Of a stretch of 64,000 nucleotides of DNA, positions 15,969 through 25,039 are shown piece after piece. The notes under the pieces were generated by a model. It saw only the letters and a program-made list of their open reading frames with translations. It made no database searches and was not told where the DNA came from. Each line of letters starts with the position of its first letter. Positions within the stretch are counted from its first letter, which is position 1. The position numbers and the translations under genes were made by a program. Source of the stretch: JAEUMY01 sp031394355 (GTDB lineage Bacteria; Pseudomonadota; Gammaproteobacteria; Burkholderiales; Usitatibacteraceae); NCBI GenBank assembly GCA_031394355.1, contig JANNSU010000065.1:1-64000 (forward strand), written 5' to 3'.

Positions 15969-17471
15969 TTGCAAACGACCGTTGCAGTACCCGAATTCAA
16001 TCTCGCTGATCGGCTCGCGCGACGCGCATTCGTCGCACGCGGATTGCAGGCGCTGCTGCCACCTGCATCAGTCATTGCCGAGGATGAACCGTTGCGTGCC
16101 TACGAGTGCGATGGGCTTTCAGCATACAGGCAACTCCCGCTTGTGGCGGTGCTGCCCGCGACCGAGGCTGAAGTGCAGGCCGTGATGCGGTTTGCCAGCG
16201 CTAACGATGTACCCGTGGTTGCCCGCGGGTCCGGGACTGGCCTTTCCGGTGGTGCCACGCCGCACGGCGAGGGCATCCTGATGTCCATGGCACGCTTCAA
16301 TCGCATACTCAATGTCGATCCGCTGGCAAGGACTGCAGTTGTGCAACCTGGTGTACGCAATCTTCGTATCTCGGAGCACGTTGCACAGTTTGGCCTTTAC
16401 TACGCGCCTGACCCATCCAGCCAGATCGCTTGTTCGATCGGCGGCAACGTGGCTGAAAATTCGGGCGGCGTGCACTGCCTCAAGTATGGGCTTACGGTGC
16501 ACAACATTCTCAGGCTTCGCGTGATCACGATCGAAGGCGAGATGCTTGATATTGGATCCAGCGCGCTGGATTCACCCGGCCTTGATTTGCTTGCACTCAT
16601 GACCGGTTCCGAAGGTCTGCTCGGTGTGGTAACCGAGGTGACCGTGAAGCTCACGCCCAAGCCGCAGGTCGCGCGGGTGGTGATGGCAAGCTTTGCTGAT
16701 GTTGAACAGGCAGGCAATGCGGTAGCTGCAGTGATTGGCGCGGGCATCATTCCCGCCGGTCTGGAGATGATGGACAAGCTGGCCACACGGGCAGTGGAAG
16801 ACTTCGTGCAGGCAGGCTATGACCTGGATGCAGAGGCGATTCTGCTGTGTGAGTCGGATGGCACGGCTGAAGAAGTGGATGAGGAAATTGCCAAGATCAG
16901 CGCGGTGATGAAGGCGGCGGGGGCCACCGATCTTCGGGTCTCACGCGATGAGTCAGAGCGACTCAAGTTCTGGTCTGGCCGCAAGGCAGCCTTTCCCGCC
17001 GTGGGGCGCATTTCTGCCGACTACTATTGCATGGATGGGTCGATACCGCGGCGTGAGCTTGCGCATGTGCTGAAGCGCACTGCCGAACTGTCTGTGAAGT
17101 ATGGTTTGGCCTGCGCCAACGTGTTTCACGCAGGAGATGGCAATCTGCATCCGCTCATTCTGTTCGATGGCAACAAGCCCGGCGAGCTCGAGCGCGCGGA
17201 GCAATTCGGCGCCGACCTGCTGGAGTTGTGCATCGAGGTGGGTGGCACCATCACCGGCGAACATGGTGTGGGTATCGAAAAGATCAATCAGATGTGCAGC
17301 CAGTTTCGTCCTGAGGAGCTTGCGCGCTTTCATGCGGTGAAGGCGGCATTCGATTCGAAGACCTTGCTCAATCCCGGCAAGGCCGTGCCATTGCTGCATC
17401 GCTGTGCCGAGTACGGTGCGATGCGAGTGAGCAGCGGGAAGTTGCCGTTCGCAGACATCCCCCGATTCTGA
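15969..17471 (+). CDS. glcD: Glycolate oxidase subunit GlcD (FAD-linked)
   Basis: About 500 residues. This is the flavin subunit of the membrane-associated glycolate oxidase that converts glycolate to glyoxylate. The YECDGLSAYRQLPLVAVLP start, the FAD motif ARGSGTGLSGGATP, and the C-terminal HAGDGNLHPLI and GEHGVG segments are diagnostic. The start is uncertain: no ATG precedes the conserved region. GTG at 15912 lies too close to the TATAAT at 15904 to be in the transcript, so I chose TTG at 15969; CTG at 15954 is also possible. The stop overlaps the ATG of glcE (TGATG), so translation is coupled. Confidence 0.92.
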   Translation: MQTTVAVPEFNLADRLARRAFVARGLQALLPPASVIAEDEPLRAYECDGLSAYRQLPLVAVLPATEAEVQAVMRFASANDVPVVARGSGTGLSGGATPHGEGILMSMARFNRILNVDPLARTAVVQPGVRNLRISEHVAQFGLYYAPDPSSQIACSIGGNVAENSGGVHCLKYGLTVHNILRLRVITIEGEMLDIGSSALDSPGLDLLALMTGSEGLLGVVTEVTVKLTPKPQVARVVMASFADVEQAGNAVAAVIGAGIIPAGLEMMDKLATRAVEDFVQAGYDLDAEAILLCESDGTAEEVDEEIAKISAVMKAAGATDLRVSRDESERLKFWSGRKAAFPAVGRISADYYCMDGSIPRRELAHVLKRTAELSVKYGLACANVFHAGDGNLHPLILFDGNKPGELERAEQFGADLLELCIEVGGTITGEHGVGIEKINQMCSQFRPEELARFHAVKAAFDSKTLLNPGKAVPLLHRCAEYGAMRVSSGKLPFADIPRF

Positions 17472-18550
17472 TGAGCAACGTCGACGCTGCCATCCAGGCG
17501 ATTCAGGAGACGCTGCGAGTCGCCAGCGCTGCAGGGACGCCAGTATGCATTCGTGGCGGCGGCAGCAAGGACTTCCTCGGACGGCAGGCAGGCGGCAGTC
17601 TGGTGTCCACGACTGGCCTTGCAGGCATCGTTGACTATGAACCACGCGAGCTGGTGCTTACCGTGCGTGCGGGCACGCCACTGGCAGACGTGGAGCAGGC
17701 GCTTGCCGCAGCGGGGCAGATGCTGGCCTTCGAGCCACCGCATTTCGGTGCAGGCGCCACCATCGGGGGCACTGTTGCAGCAGGTCTTTCAGGTCCACGC
17801 CGACCCTATGCCGGTGCGGTCCGCGACTTCATGCTCGGTGCACGAATCATCGATGGTGGTGGACAGGTCTTGTCCTTTGGCGGGCAGGTCATCAAGAATG
17901 TTGCGGGCTATGACCTGACACGCCTGATGGCAGGCGCGATGGGAACGCTGGGTGTGCTGGTCGAGGTCTCATTCAAGGTGTTGCCTCGCCCCGCTGCGGA
18001 AACAACACGGTGTTTGCAGATCGACAGGCTGGCCGCCATCGAACGAATGAATCTCTGGGCCGGCAGTCCACTTCCCATCTCGGCCACGTCTTGGCATGAC
18101 GGCTTGCTGCATGTTCGACTCTCCGGTGCAGTGGCCGGTGTTGCAGCCGCAGTGCGCAAGGTCGGCGGGGAAGAAGTGTCTGCAGCAGAAGGATTCTGGT
18201 TATCACTTCGCGAGCAGCAACATGCGTTCTTCACCATGGATTCGATGCTGGTTCGATTGTCACTGCCCCCGACGACCACTGCGAATATTCGCAATGCAGG
18301 CAGCAAGGATACAGACGAGTGGATTGAATGGGGGGGTGCCCAACGTTGGTTGCGCAATGTTCAGGATGTAGCCGCGCTGCGACGAGAGGTAGCTGAGTTG
18401 GGCGGCCACGCCACGTGCTTCCGGCAGGCAGTCGTGACCGAGCCGGTGTTTCACCCTGTCGCGCCAGCGCTGCATCCGGTGCACTGTCGCCTGCGGAAGA
18501 CTTTTGATCCTGCGGGCATTCTCAATCCTGGACGACTCGACAGCTTCTGA
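17471..18550 (+). CDS. glcE: Glycolate oxidase subunit GlcE
   Basis: A 359-residue second FAD-binding subunit of glycolate oxidase. It has the PCMH-type FAD domain (CIRGGGSKDFLGR, then FEPPHFGAGATIGGTVAAGLSG) and GYDLTRLMAGAMGTLGVLVE near residue 145. The ATG overlaps the glcD stop by one base, and glcF follows after six bases, so the three genes form an operon. One palindrome copy encodes Ala-Asn-Ile-Arg at about residue 271, in a region of low conservation. Confidence 0.93.
   Translation: MSNVDAAIQAIQETLRVASAAGTPVCIRGGGSKDFLGRQAGGSLVSTTGLAGIVDYEPRELVLTVRAGTPLADVEQALAAAGQMLAFEPPHFGAGATIGGTVAAGLSGPRRPYAGAVRDFMLGARIIDGGGQVLSFGGQVIKNVAGYDLTRLMAGAMGTLGVLVEVSFKVLPRPAAETTRCLQIDRLAAIERMNLWAGSPLPISATSWHDGLLHVRLSGAVAGVAAAVRKVGGEEVSAAEGFWLSLREQQHAFFTMDSMLVRLSLPPTTTANIRNAGSKDTDEWIEWGGAQRWLRNVQDVAALRREVAELGGHATCFRQAVVTEPVFHPVAPALHPVHCRLRKTFDPAGILNPGRLDSF
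18281..18292. repeat. HIP-like palindrome copy 7
   Basis: Perfect GCGAATATTCGC in glcE, read as Ala-Asn-Ile-Arg. Confidence 0.95.
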
Positions 18551-18556
18551 GGCCGC

Positions 18557-19792
18557 ATGCAAACCCGACTTGATCCCGCCTTGATGGATTCCGCCGCCGG
18601 CCGCGAAGCCGAGGAGATCCTGCGCAAGTGCGTCCATTGCGGATTTTGCCTGGCGACCTGCCCGACCTACGGCATTGTCGGCGATGAGCTGGACAGCCCC
18701 CGTGGGCGCATCTACCTCATGAAACAGATGATGGAGGGGGCCGCTTCATCACAGAAGACGTTGCACCATCTCGATCGCTGTCTGACTTGTCGTGCCTGCG
18801 AGACAACGTGTCCTTCCGGCGTCCAGTATGGTCGGCTGGTGGACATCGGGCGCGAGATCGCCGAGCAGAAGTCCCCGCGTCCGGTACATCAGCGTGTTCT
18901 GCGGTGGGGACTACGCAAGGTGCTGTCCAGCCCATCGCTTTTTTCTTTGGGTGTTGGCGCTGGTCGCCTCGTCCGGTCGGTCCTGCCTGTTGCACTCGCG
19001 CGCAAACTGCCCGTCGCAAAGTCCGCTGGCCATTGGCCGGAAGCTAGGCATGCTCGCAAACTGGTCGTGCTGCAAGGTTGCGTACAACCCGTTCTTGCAC
19101 CGGATATCAATGGTGCGTTCGCCAGGGTGATGGATGCGCTCGGCATATCGGTCCTGACTGCACTCGATTCCGGATGTTGTGGCGCGTTGTCCCACCACCT
19201 CAATGCAGTGGATGAATCCAGACAGCGGGCGCGCCAGAACATCGATTCATGGTGGCCACTCGTGGAGCAGGGTGTGGAAGCTGTGGTCGTGACAGCGAGT
19301 GGGTGCGGCACACACGTTCGGGACTATGGACACTTGCTGCAGCAGGATTCGCGGTATGCAGAAAAAGCAGAAAAAATTTCCGCCATGACCCGTGACCCGG
19401 CCGAACTCCTGGCAAAGGAGTCCGACGGCCTGCTGCAGTTGCTTGCCAGCAGGCCGCAAGGGCGGCAGCAACGAGTAGCTTTTCACTCGCCATGCAGCCT
19501 CCAGCATGGCCTCCAGATTCGTGGCGTTGTGGAGAACATCTTGCGGAGTGCAGGTTTCAGTCTGACGGACGTGCCCGATAGCCACCTTTGCTGCGGATCG
19601 GCGGGCACCTACTCCTTGCTGCAGGAATCGCTCTCACAAGAACTGCGTTCACGCAAAGTCACAGCCTTGGAGTCCGGTGCACCGGAAGTGATCGCAACGG
19701 CAAATATCGGCTGCTTGAGCCATCTCGAGGGCGGCAGCGGCACACCAGTTCGGCACTGGATTGAGCTGATTGACCAGCGCCTGTCCCACTAA
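18557..19792 (+). CDS. glcF: Glycolate oxidase iron-sulfur subunit GlcF
   Basis: A 411-residue electron-transfer subunit. Two 4Fe-4S sites are visible: Cys25/28/31/35 (CVHCGFCLATCP) and Cys75/78/81/85 (CLTCRACETTCP). Two CCG domains follow (GCCGALSHHL and LCCGSAGTY), as in heterodisulfide-reductase-like proteins. It passes electrons from the flavin subunits to the quinone pool. It ends only nine bases before the stop of the convergent glycosyltransferase gene, with no terminator between them. Confidence 0.95.
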   Translation: MQTRLDPALMDSAAGREAEEILRKCVHCGFCLATCPTYGIVGDELDSPRGRIYLMKQMMEGAASSQKTLHHLDRCLTCRACETTCPSGVQYGRLVDIGREIAEQKSPRPVHQRVLRWGLRKVLSSPSLFSLGVGAGRLVRSVLPVALARKLPVAKSAGHWPEARHARKLVVLQGCVQPVLAPDINGAFARVMDALGISVLTALDSGCCGALSHHLNAVDESRQRARQNIDSWWPLVEQGVEAVVVTASGCGTHVRDYGHLLQQDSRYAEKAEKISAMTRDPAELLAKESDGLLQLLASRPQGRQQRVAFHSPCSLQHGLQIRGVVENILRSAGFSLTDVPDSHLCCGSAGTYSLLQESLSQELRSRKVTALESGAPEVIATANIGCLSHLEGGSGTPVRHWIELIDQRLSH

Positions 19793-19801
19793 CTTGGCCA
19801 C

Positions 19802-21511
19802 CTAGAATCGCGCGAACAGCCTGAATCGTTCGGCGCGGTCGCCGGGACGGGCACCGTCCCACAGCAACTGCCACCCTTCAGGCACGGTCGGCGGCTTGTC
19901 AAGAACCCCCTGAATGAGGACCAGGCCGCAGTCGGAGTCTGACAACGAGGTCACGGGTTGAAACCGCAGTCCGGCGTGAAAGTTGAACGCTGCCCGTTGC
20001 GGATCACCCAGCTGCATCTGGCCCACGCAGTCCGCTCCATTGGGGAGTGCGGCCTTGATTGCCGCGGCTGTGCCGCGGTAGCTCCTCACGTGGTCGACAG
20101 CCGGCAGCCAGAGCAGATTCGCCAGCATCCAAATCAAGGTCATGCCAGCGCACCAATTCACGATGGCGCGGCGATTCGTGCGGCGCGTGCGCAATACAGC
20201 AATGAGCCAGACGACAGTGAGCGTTGCTGCGATGGAGAACGCAATCCAGCTGAGGTCATGCACGTAACCGGGCGCCTGACGAGCCGCCCACTTCGCCGCA
20301 CCGCGAGGCACACCTGTCACCACGCCTGCCCAGCCGCTCCACAGCAGCGATGCGATCAAGAAGAACGCGGCCAACCCAAGCCAGTCAACAAAACTCGCGA
20401 GCCCTCTGGGCAGGCGATCGAGCGCCTGAACCGCCACCACAACAAGCGGAACCAGCAGCGGAAGTGCCATGTCGTCTCGCGGTTCGCGTACCAGGGAGAG
20501 TCCGATGAGCAGCACGACAAATGTGATCAGGGGCAACTGAAGTCCCAGGCGCTCATTCAAGTTCTTGCGCTCTTTGAACCAGATCCACATCGCCACAGGC
20601 AATGCGGGCAGCGCATACCAGGGCAGCAGCCGGGTGAAATAAAGCGGGTCAAAGGGGCGCCCTTGAATGGACATGGTCTGTACGCCAAGTGCGGTCGGCA
20701 ACCAGATGCTTGGCGCCAGTTCACCATAGGTCAGCATCAAGGCGGGCCATAGGGCAGCAGAAAACAATGCAGCCAACGTGCTGATCGCCACAGCGCGCAG
20801 CACGGCGGTTCGCCGCCAGGCGGGACGCCAGATCATGATGACCGTGGCAGGCAGAACCGAGAGCAGTGCAGGGACAAGACCGGCAGACAGCGCCACAAGA
20901 CTCGCCCCGCCTGAAAGCCAGAGTGTCGCCTGTCTGGGCTGTCTGTCCATGACCGCCAATCCCTGAAATGCCATTGCAGCACCGGCCATAGGGGGCAGCG
21001 CAAAACTGATCTCATGGCCTCGCAACAGCAACCCCCAGCATCCCAGCAAGGTCAATGCGGTGATCCTGCCAGCACGGCTATCAGAAAGTTCGATGGCCGC
21101 CCGTGCGCAGCACCACATCGTCAGCGCTACCCATACGCCACTCACCAGCCGTGCCCCGTCATGCAACGGCAACCAGGGTGAAAACATCATTGCGGACCAC
21201 GAGGCCAACCATGCGGAGAACGGCGGATACTCAAGGTATGGAACACCTACGATGCTGGGCACAATCCAGTCTTCGCCCTGCAGCATGGCATGTATGACGC
21301 CAAAGCTGAGGGCTTCATCCGGCTTCCAGGGGTCGCGGCCGATCAGACCGGGCAGGAGCCACGCCAGACACACAAGGATGAAGAGTGTTGCCTTGAGCGG
21401 AGTTGTAGCACCGTCAAAAACAATCGGCTGGCCTAGCAAACTTCCCAACTTGCTTGGTGGCAAGACAGCGCGAGACGATTCGCTGGACGCGGCGGAGTCA
21501 GTGTCGGCCAT
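19802..21511 (-). CDS. ArnT-like / GT39-type membrane glycosyltransferase
   Basis: A 569-residue polytopic inner-membrane protein with about 11-13 hydrophobic helices. The luminal GRDPWKPDEA after the first helix carries the Asp/Glu motif that PMT-2 and ArnT enzymes use for catalysis, and EYPPFSAWLASWSA follows. These enzymes move a sugar from a polyprenyl-phosphate donor to lipid A or protein. The acceptor here is unknown; I see no arn operon nearby. The window gives no reason to claim polymyxin resistance. Confidence 0.85.
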   Translation of the reverse strand: MADTDSAASSESSRAVLPPSKLGSLLGQPIVFDGATTPLKATLFILVCLAWLLPGLIGRDPWKPDEALSFGVIHAMLQGEDWIVPSIVGVPYLEYPPFSAWLASWSAMMFSPWLPLHDGARLVSGVWVALTMWCCARAAIELSDSRAGRITALTLLGCWGLLLRGHEISFALPPMAGAAMAFQGLAVMDRQPRQATLWLSGGASLVALSAGLVPALLSVLPATVIMIWRPAWRRTAVLRAVAISTLAALFSAALWPALMLTYGELAPSIWLPTALGVQTMSIQGRPFDPLYFTRLLPWYALPALPVAMWIWFKERKNLNERLGLQLPLITFVVLLIGLSLVREPRDDMALPLLVPLVVVAVQALDRLPRGLASFVDWLGLAAFFLIASLLWSGWAGVVTGVPRGAAKWAARQAPGYVHDLSWIAFSIAATLTVVWLIAVLRTRRTNRRAIVNWCAGMTLIWMLANLLWLPAVDHVRSYRGTAAAIKAALPNGADCVGQMQLGDPQRAAFNFHAGLRFQPVTSLSDSDCGLVLIQGVLDKPPTVPEGWQLLWDGARPGDRAERFRLFARF

Positions 21512-21601
21512 GGGGGTGAGTCAGGTCGTGCCGGAGGAGACGCATGTGCCGGATTGTAAGTCTGCAGCGTGGGAAGGGACAGGCCAGGTCCCGGAAATGC
21601 A

Positions 21602-21627
21602 AAAGGCAGCCCGAGTGGGCTGCCTTT
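21602..21627 (-). terminator. Terminator of rpmE2
   Basis: A perfect AAAGGCAGCCC / GGGCTGCCTTT stem with a GAGT loop. On the minus strand it ends in TTTTGC, 30 bp after the rpmE2 stop. Confidence 0.88.
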
Positions 21628-21633
21628 GCTCGG

Positions 21634-21645
21634 GCGAATATTCGC
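21634..21645. repeat. HIP-like palindrome copy 8
   Basis: Perfect GCGAATATTCGC between the rpmE2 stop and its terminator, hence in the 3' untranslated part of the rpmE2 transcript. Confidence 0.95.
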
Positions 21646-21656
21646 AGGCTGGGCGC

Positions 21657-21947
21657 TTACTCTGCGTCAGGCTTCGCTTCTGGCTTTGTAATGGAGGAAT
21701 TCTTGGCATATCGCTGGCGGAACTTGTCGATCCGGCCTGCTGTATCCATGATCTTGTGCTTGCCCGTGTAGAACGGATGGGACTCCGAGGAGACTTCGAT
21801 CTTCACGACCGGGTATTCCTTGCCATCAGTCCACTTCATCTTGTCGCCGCTTTTTACCTCAAGGGTGGAGCGGGTCAGCATTTTGAAGTCGCAGCTGGTG
21901 TCGACAAAGATGACTTCGTTGTAGACGGGGTGGGTGTTGGCTTTCAT
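21657..21947 (-). CDS. rpmE2: Ribosomal protein L31, type B
   Basis: A 96-residue L31 of the zinc-free (YkgM) type. The zinc-ligand CxxC of type A is replaced by SSESHPFYTGK, and the start MKANTHPVYNEVIFVDTSCDFKM fits type B. It lies downstream of rho in the usual trxA-rho-rpmE order, 221 bp after the rho stop, and ends in a strong terminator. In species with both L31 types the B form replaces the zinc form under zinc limitation; here no zinc-form gene is seen in the window. Confidence 0.93.
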   Translation of the reverse strand: MKANTHPVYNEVIFVDTSCDFKMLTRSTLEVKSGDKMKWTDGKEYPVVKIEVSSESHPFYTGKHKIMDTAGRIDKFRQRYAKNSSITKPEAKPDAE

Positions 21948-22168
21948 GTTCGGGTCCTTTTCGTACCAGTCTGGCAGTGCGGTCCGCGATGGCGACCCCT
22001 GTGGTCGTCCGCGTTATCTGTTGCCCGCCTTGGAATGGCGAAAGTTGAAAACCGGAAATTATGCCAAATCCGGCGGGCTGGTGCAAGTATTTGAATTTCG
22101 TGGGTTTTGCGTGGGGTCAATACAAACCAGTCGGATCAGCTGAAGCCGACCTTCGATTCGCAGGGCGA

Positions 22169-23428
22169 TCAGTTCCGCTTCATGGATTCAAAGAACTCGC
22201 CGTTGGTCTTGGCGCCACGCAGACGGTCCAGCAGGAATTCTGTTGCTTCCATTTCATCCATGCCGTACAGGAGCTTGCGAAGGATCCAGACCTTCTGCAA
22301 CACTTCGGCGCCGAGCAGCAGCTCTTCCCGACGGGTACCGGAACGATTGACGTTGATCGATGGGTACACACGCTTTTCGGCCATGCGCCGATCCAGGTGA
22401 ATCTCCATGTTGCCCGTGCCCTTGAATTCCTCGTAGATCACGTCGTCCATACGGGATCCCGTATCGATCAGTGCCGTGGCAATGATGGTGAGTGAGCCAC
22501 CTTCCTCCACATTCCGCGCTGCCCCAAAAAAGCGCTTGGGTCGTTGCAGGGCGTTGGAGTCGACACCACCCGTGAGCACTTTGCCGGAAGCGGGTACAAC
22601 CGTGTTGTAGGCACGCGCCAAACGCGTAACCGAATCCAGCAGGATCACAACATCTTTCTTGTGCTCGACGAGTCGTTTGGCCTTTTCAATGACCAACTCG
22701 GCCACTTGTACGTGCCGGGTTGCCGGCTCGTCAAAGGTCGATGCCACCACCTCGCCCTTTACCGTCCGCGTCATTTCTGTGACTTCCTCGGGACGCTCAT
22801 CAATCAGCAAAACGATCATCACGACTTCGGGATGATTCGAGGTGATGGCGTGCGCGATGTGCTGCATCAATACCGTCTTGCCCGCCTTCGGCGGTGAGAC
22901 GATGAGACCACGCTGACCGCGTCCAATTGGCGCAATGATGTCGATGACCCGGCCGGTCAGGTTTTCTTCTGCCTTGATGTCGCGCTCGAGGCGCAGCATC
23001 TTGGTGGGATGAAGCGGCGTCAGATTCTCGAAAAGAATCTTGTTCTTGGTATTTTCTGGCGCTTCGCCATTGACCTTGTCTACCTTGACGAGCGCGAAAT
23101 ATCGCTCACCTTCTTTCGGCGTGCGGATCTCGCCTTCGATCGTGTCGCCGGTATGCAAATTGAAGCGGCGAATCTGGGAGGGGCTGACATAGATGTCGTC
23201 AGGTCCGGCCAAGTAGGACGTGTCGGGGGAGCGCAGAAAGCCAAAGCCGTCCTGCAACACCTCAAGCGTGCCATCTCCGAAGATGCTCTCGCCCTTCTTT
23301 GCCTGATGTTTCAGGAGAGCAAAAATCAGCTCCTGCTTGCGCAGTCGGTTGGCACCCTCCAGATCATGCTGGGCGGCCATTTCGACGAGGTCGGACACGT
23401 GGAGAAGTTTCAGATCGGAAAGGTGCAT
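22169..23428 (-). CDS. rho: Transcription termination factor Rho
   Basis: A 419-residue hexameric RNA helicase that ends transcripts. The start at 23428 (MHLSDLKLLHVSDLVEMA) gives the same length as the E. coli protein; a longer frame to 23509 is not needed. The Rho-N domain is followed by the cold-shock-like RNA domain, then the ATPase with the P-loop SPPKAGKT and the arginine-rich DSVTRLARAYN region. The 238-bp leader between trxA and rho may carry the usual autoregulation, but no specific element is visible. Confidence 0.97.
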   Translation of the reverse strand: MHLSDLKLLHVSDLVEMAAQHDLEGANRLRKQELIFALLKHQAKKGESIFGDGTLEVLQDGFGFLRSPDTSYLAGPDDIYVSPSQIRRFNLHTGDTIEGEIRTPKEGERYFALVKVDKVNGEAPENTKNKILFENLTPLHPTKMLRLERDIKAEENLTGRVIDIIAPIGRGQRGLIVSPPKAGKTVLMQHIAHAITSNHPEVVMIVLLIDERPEEVTEMTRTVKGEVVASTFDEPATRHVQVAELVIEKAKRLVEHKKDVVILLDSVTRLARAYNTVVPASGKVLTGGVDSNALQRPKRFFGAARNVEEGGSLTIIATALIDTGSRMDDVIYEEFKGTGNMEIHLDRRMAEKRVYPSINVNRSGTRREELLLGAEVLQKVWILRKLLYGMDEMEATEFLLDRLRGAKTNGEFFESMKRN

Positions 23429-23666
23429 GACTGGATGGTGCCTCTCGGCTATGCCGGGAAGTTGCGGAGTTTCAGGTGTGTTTTGGGAGGCGGCGGAAAG
23501 TGGCTGCACGCCGATCCGGTGGTGCGGGAAAGTACTTCGGAAACTGGGGGAGAGCTGCGGGAGGACCTACCGGATGGAGTCGAAGGATAGGCCCTTCGCG
23601 ATGGACTGTCAACGCAATTGCACAAGCCGCACAGTCGAGGCGCGCAAGGCGCGCCTCGTTGAAAGA
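23429..23666 (-). promoter_or_regulatory. Leader region between trxA and rho
   Basis: This 238-bp gap on the transcribed strand holds the trxA-end hairpin at 23637-23657 and then about 200 bp of purine/pyrimidine-skewed sequence before the rho ATG. Rho genes are commonly self-attenuated in their leader, but I see no open reading frame or known riboswitch here. Confidence 0.4.
23637..23657 (-). terminator. Hairpin after trxA
   Basis: A perfect 9-bp stem (GAGGCGCGC / GCGCGCCTC) with a three-base loop, 10 bp beyond the trxA stop. There is no T-run on the minus strand, so read-through into rho is likely. Confidence 0.5.
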
Positions 23667-23993
23667 TCAAAGATTGCTGTCGATAAATGCTGCGAGCTGC
23701 GACTTTGACAGGGCGCCGACCTTGGTGGCCTCCACGCTTCCGCCTTTGAACAACATCAAAGTGGGAATCCCTCGAATGCCATATTTGGGTGGCGTCGCCG
23801 CATTTTCGTCAATATTGATCTTCGCCACCTTGAGACGGCCGCTGTACTCCCGGGCAACCTCGTCCAGTATCGGCGCGATCATCTTGCAAGGGCCACACCA
23901 CTCAGCCCAATAGTCCACAAGAACTGGCGTCGCGGAATGCAATACTTCCTGATCAAAACTGCTGTCTGTCACATGAACGATGGAATCACTCAC
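23667..23993 (-). CDS. trxA: Thioredoxin 1
   Basis: A 108-residue cytosolic disulfide reductase with the active site WCGPC (Cys33, Cys36) and the KYGIRGIPTLMLFKGG segment containing the cis-proline. I chose the GTG start at 23993 because it gives MSDSIVHVTD, matching the E. coli N-terminus, and has GAGG six bases upstream. The ATG at 24038 would add 15 unrelated residues. It sits upstream of rho in the conserved trxA-rho order. Confidence 0.95.
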   Translation of the reverse strand: MSDSIVHVTDSSFDQEVLHSATPVLVDYWAEWCGPCKMIAPILDEVAREYSGRLKVAKINIDENAATPPKYGIRGIPTLMLFKGGSVEATKVGALSKSQLAAFIDSNL

Positions 23994-24104
23994 ATTGGAC
24001 CTCTTGTCGGGTTGCGGGCAGCGGAGGCGCTGCGCCAAGGAACAAATTCTACTGGAGTTGGCCGTGAATCGTGCAAAGCAACGGGAGGCACTTCATGCAG
24101 ACTG

Positions 24105-24563
24105 TTACCGGCCTTTGGGGGCTTTATCGAGTCCCTTGACTGCAGTGCCAGGGCCTATGTTCCGCGTCTTGAACCAGCCGACATTGGTTTCCAGCGCATA
24201 GCGCGCCGGCCCGGTTGCGGAGTGCAGAATTTCGGCATGAGGCTCCATGTCCATGATGTTGATGATCCTGCCTTGTTCGTCAATGAATGCTATGGAGAGG
24301 GGAATAAGCGTGTTTTTCATCCACATCGAGTGATAACCGACCTCATCAAATACGAAAAGCATGCCGTCTTGTTTGCCCAGCTTCTCGCGGTGCATGAGCC
24401 CGCGCATGCGTGATTCAACGGTGGAGGCAACTTCCGCCTTGATCGTGTGGCCGTTGATGGAGAGGTTGAGAGAAGGTAGCGAGCCCTGCGCATGGACCAC
24501 TTGATGGGGGAGGGCTGCGCAGGAGACGAGGATTGCTGCAAACAAGTATTGTCGGATTGTCAT
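24105..24563 (-). CDS. DUF192 family secreted protein
   Basis: About 152 residues. The start at 24563 has GGAG eight bases upstream and gives a clean signal peptide (MTIRQYLFAAILVSCAALPHQVVHAQ). An alternative ATG at 24593 overlaps the dut stop as ATGA. The mature domain has the DUF192 hallmarks RMRGLMHREKL, GMLFVFDEVGYHSMWMKNTLIPLSIAFID and GPARYALETNVGWF. Function unknown, periplasmic. It follows dut closely and is probably the last gene of coaBC-dut-DUF192. Confidence 0.85.
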   Translation of the reverse strand: MTIRQYLFAAILVSCAALPHQVVHAQGSLPSLNLSINGHTIKAEVASTVESRMRGLMHREKLGKQDGMLFVFDEVGYHSMWMKNTLIPLSIAFIDEQGRIINIMDMEPHAEILHSATGPARYALETNVGWFKTRNIGPGTAVKGLDKAPKGR

Positions 24564-24589
24564 AAAGGGGGCTCCAATTTCCGAGTCAG

Positions 24590-25039
24590 TCATTGCTTTC
24601 CGGTATGGCCAAACCCACCCGCACCGCGAGAAGAGTCTTCGAACTCATTCACGACCTTGAATGCCACCTGAGCTACCGGAATGACAACCATCTGCGCGAT
24701 TCTATCCATCGGTTGAACCGTGTAGCTGGCATGGCTTCGGTTCCAGAGCGATACGAAGACCTGTCCCTGATAGTCTGAGTCGATCAGCCCGACGAGATTG
24801 CCCAATACGATCCCGTGTTTGTGGCCAAGACCGGAACGAGGCAACAGCACGGCAGCGAGTCCCGGATGAGCCAGATGTACGGCGATTCCTGTAGGGATGA
24901 GTTGGCTTTCGCCAGGGGCCAACGCAATGGACTCGTTGATGCAAGCTTTCAGATCAAGCCCTGCAGCGCCTGGCGTGGCATACGCAGGCAGGGCGTCACG
25001 CACACGGTCGTCCAGGATCCGAATTTCAATGGTGGTCAA
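24590..25039 (-). CDS. dut: dUTP diphosphatase
   Basis: A 149-residue trimeric enzyme that hydrolyses dUTP to dUMP, keeping uracil out of DNA and feeding dTMP synthesis. The five family motifs are visible: GAAGLDL, LPRSGLGHKHG, GNLVGLIDSDYQG, MDRIAQMV and the C-terminal SRGAGGFGHTG. Its ATG overlaps the coaBC stop by four bases (25036-25039), a classic translational coupling that is common in proteobacteria. Confidence 0.97.
   Translation of the reverse strand: MTTIEIRILDDRVRDALPAYATPGAAGLDLKACINESIALAPGESQLIPTGIAVHLAHPGLAAVLLPRSGLGHKHGIVLGNLVGLIDSDYQGQVFVSLWNRSHASYTVQPMDRIAQMVVIPVAQVAFKVVNEFEDSSRGAGGFGHTGKQ

Noticed and set aside
23810..23822. TCAATATTGA palindrome in trxA
   Set aside because: It shares only the AATATT centre with the iterated motif, and such a short match is expected by chance.
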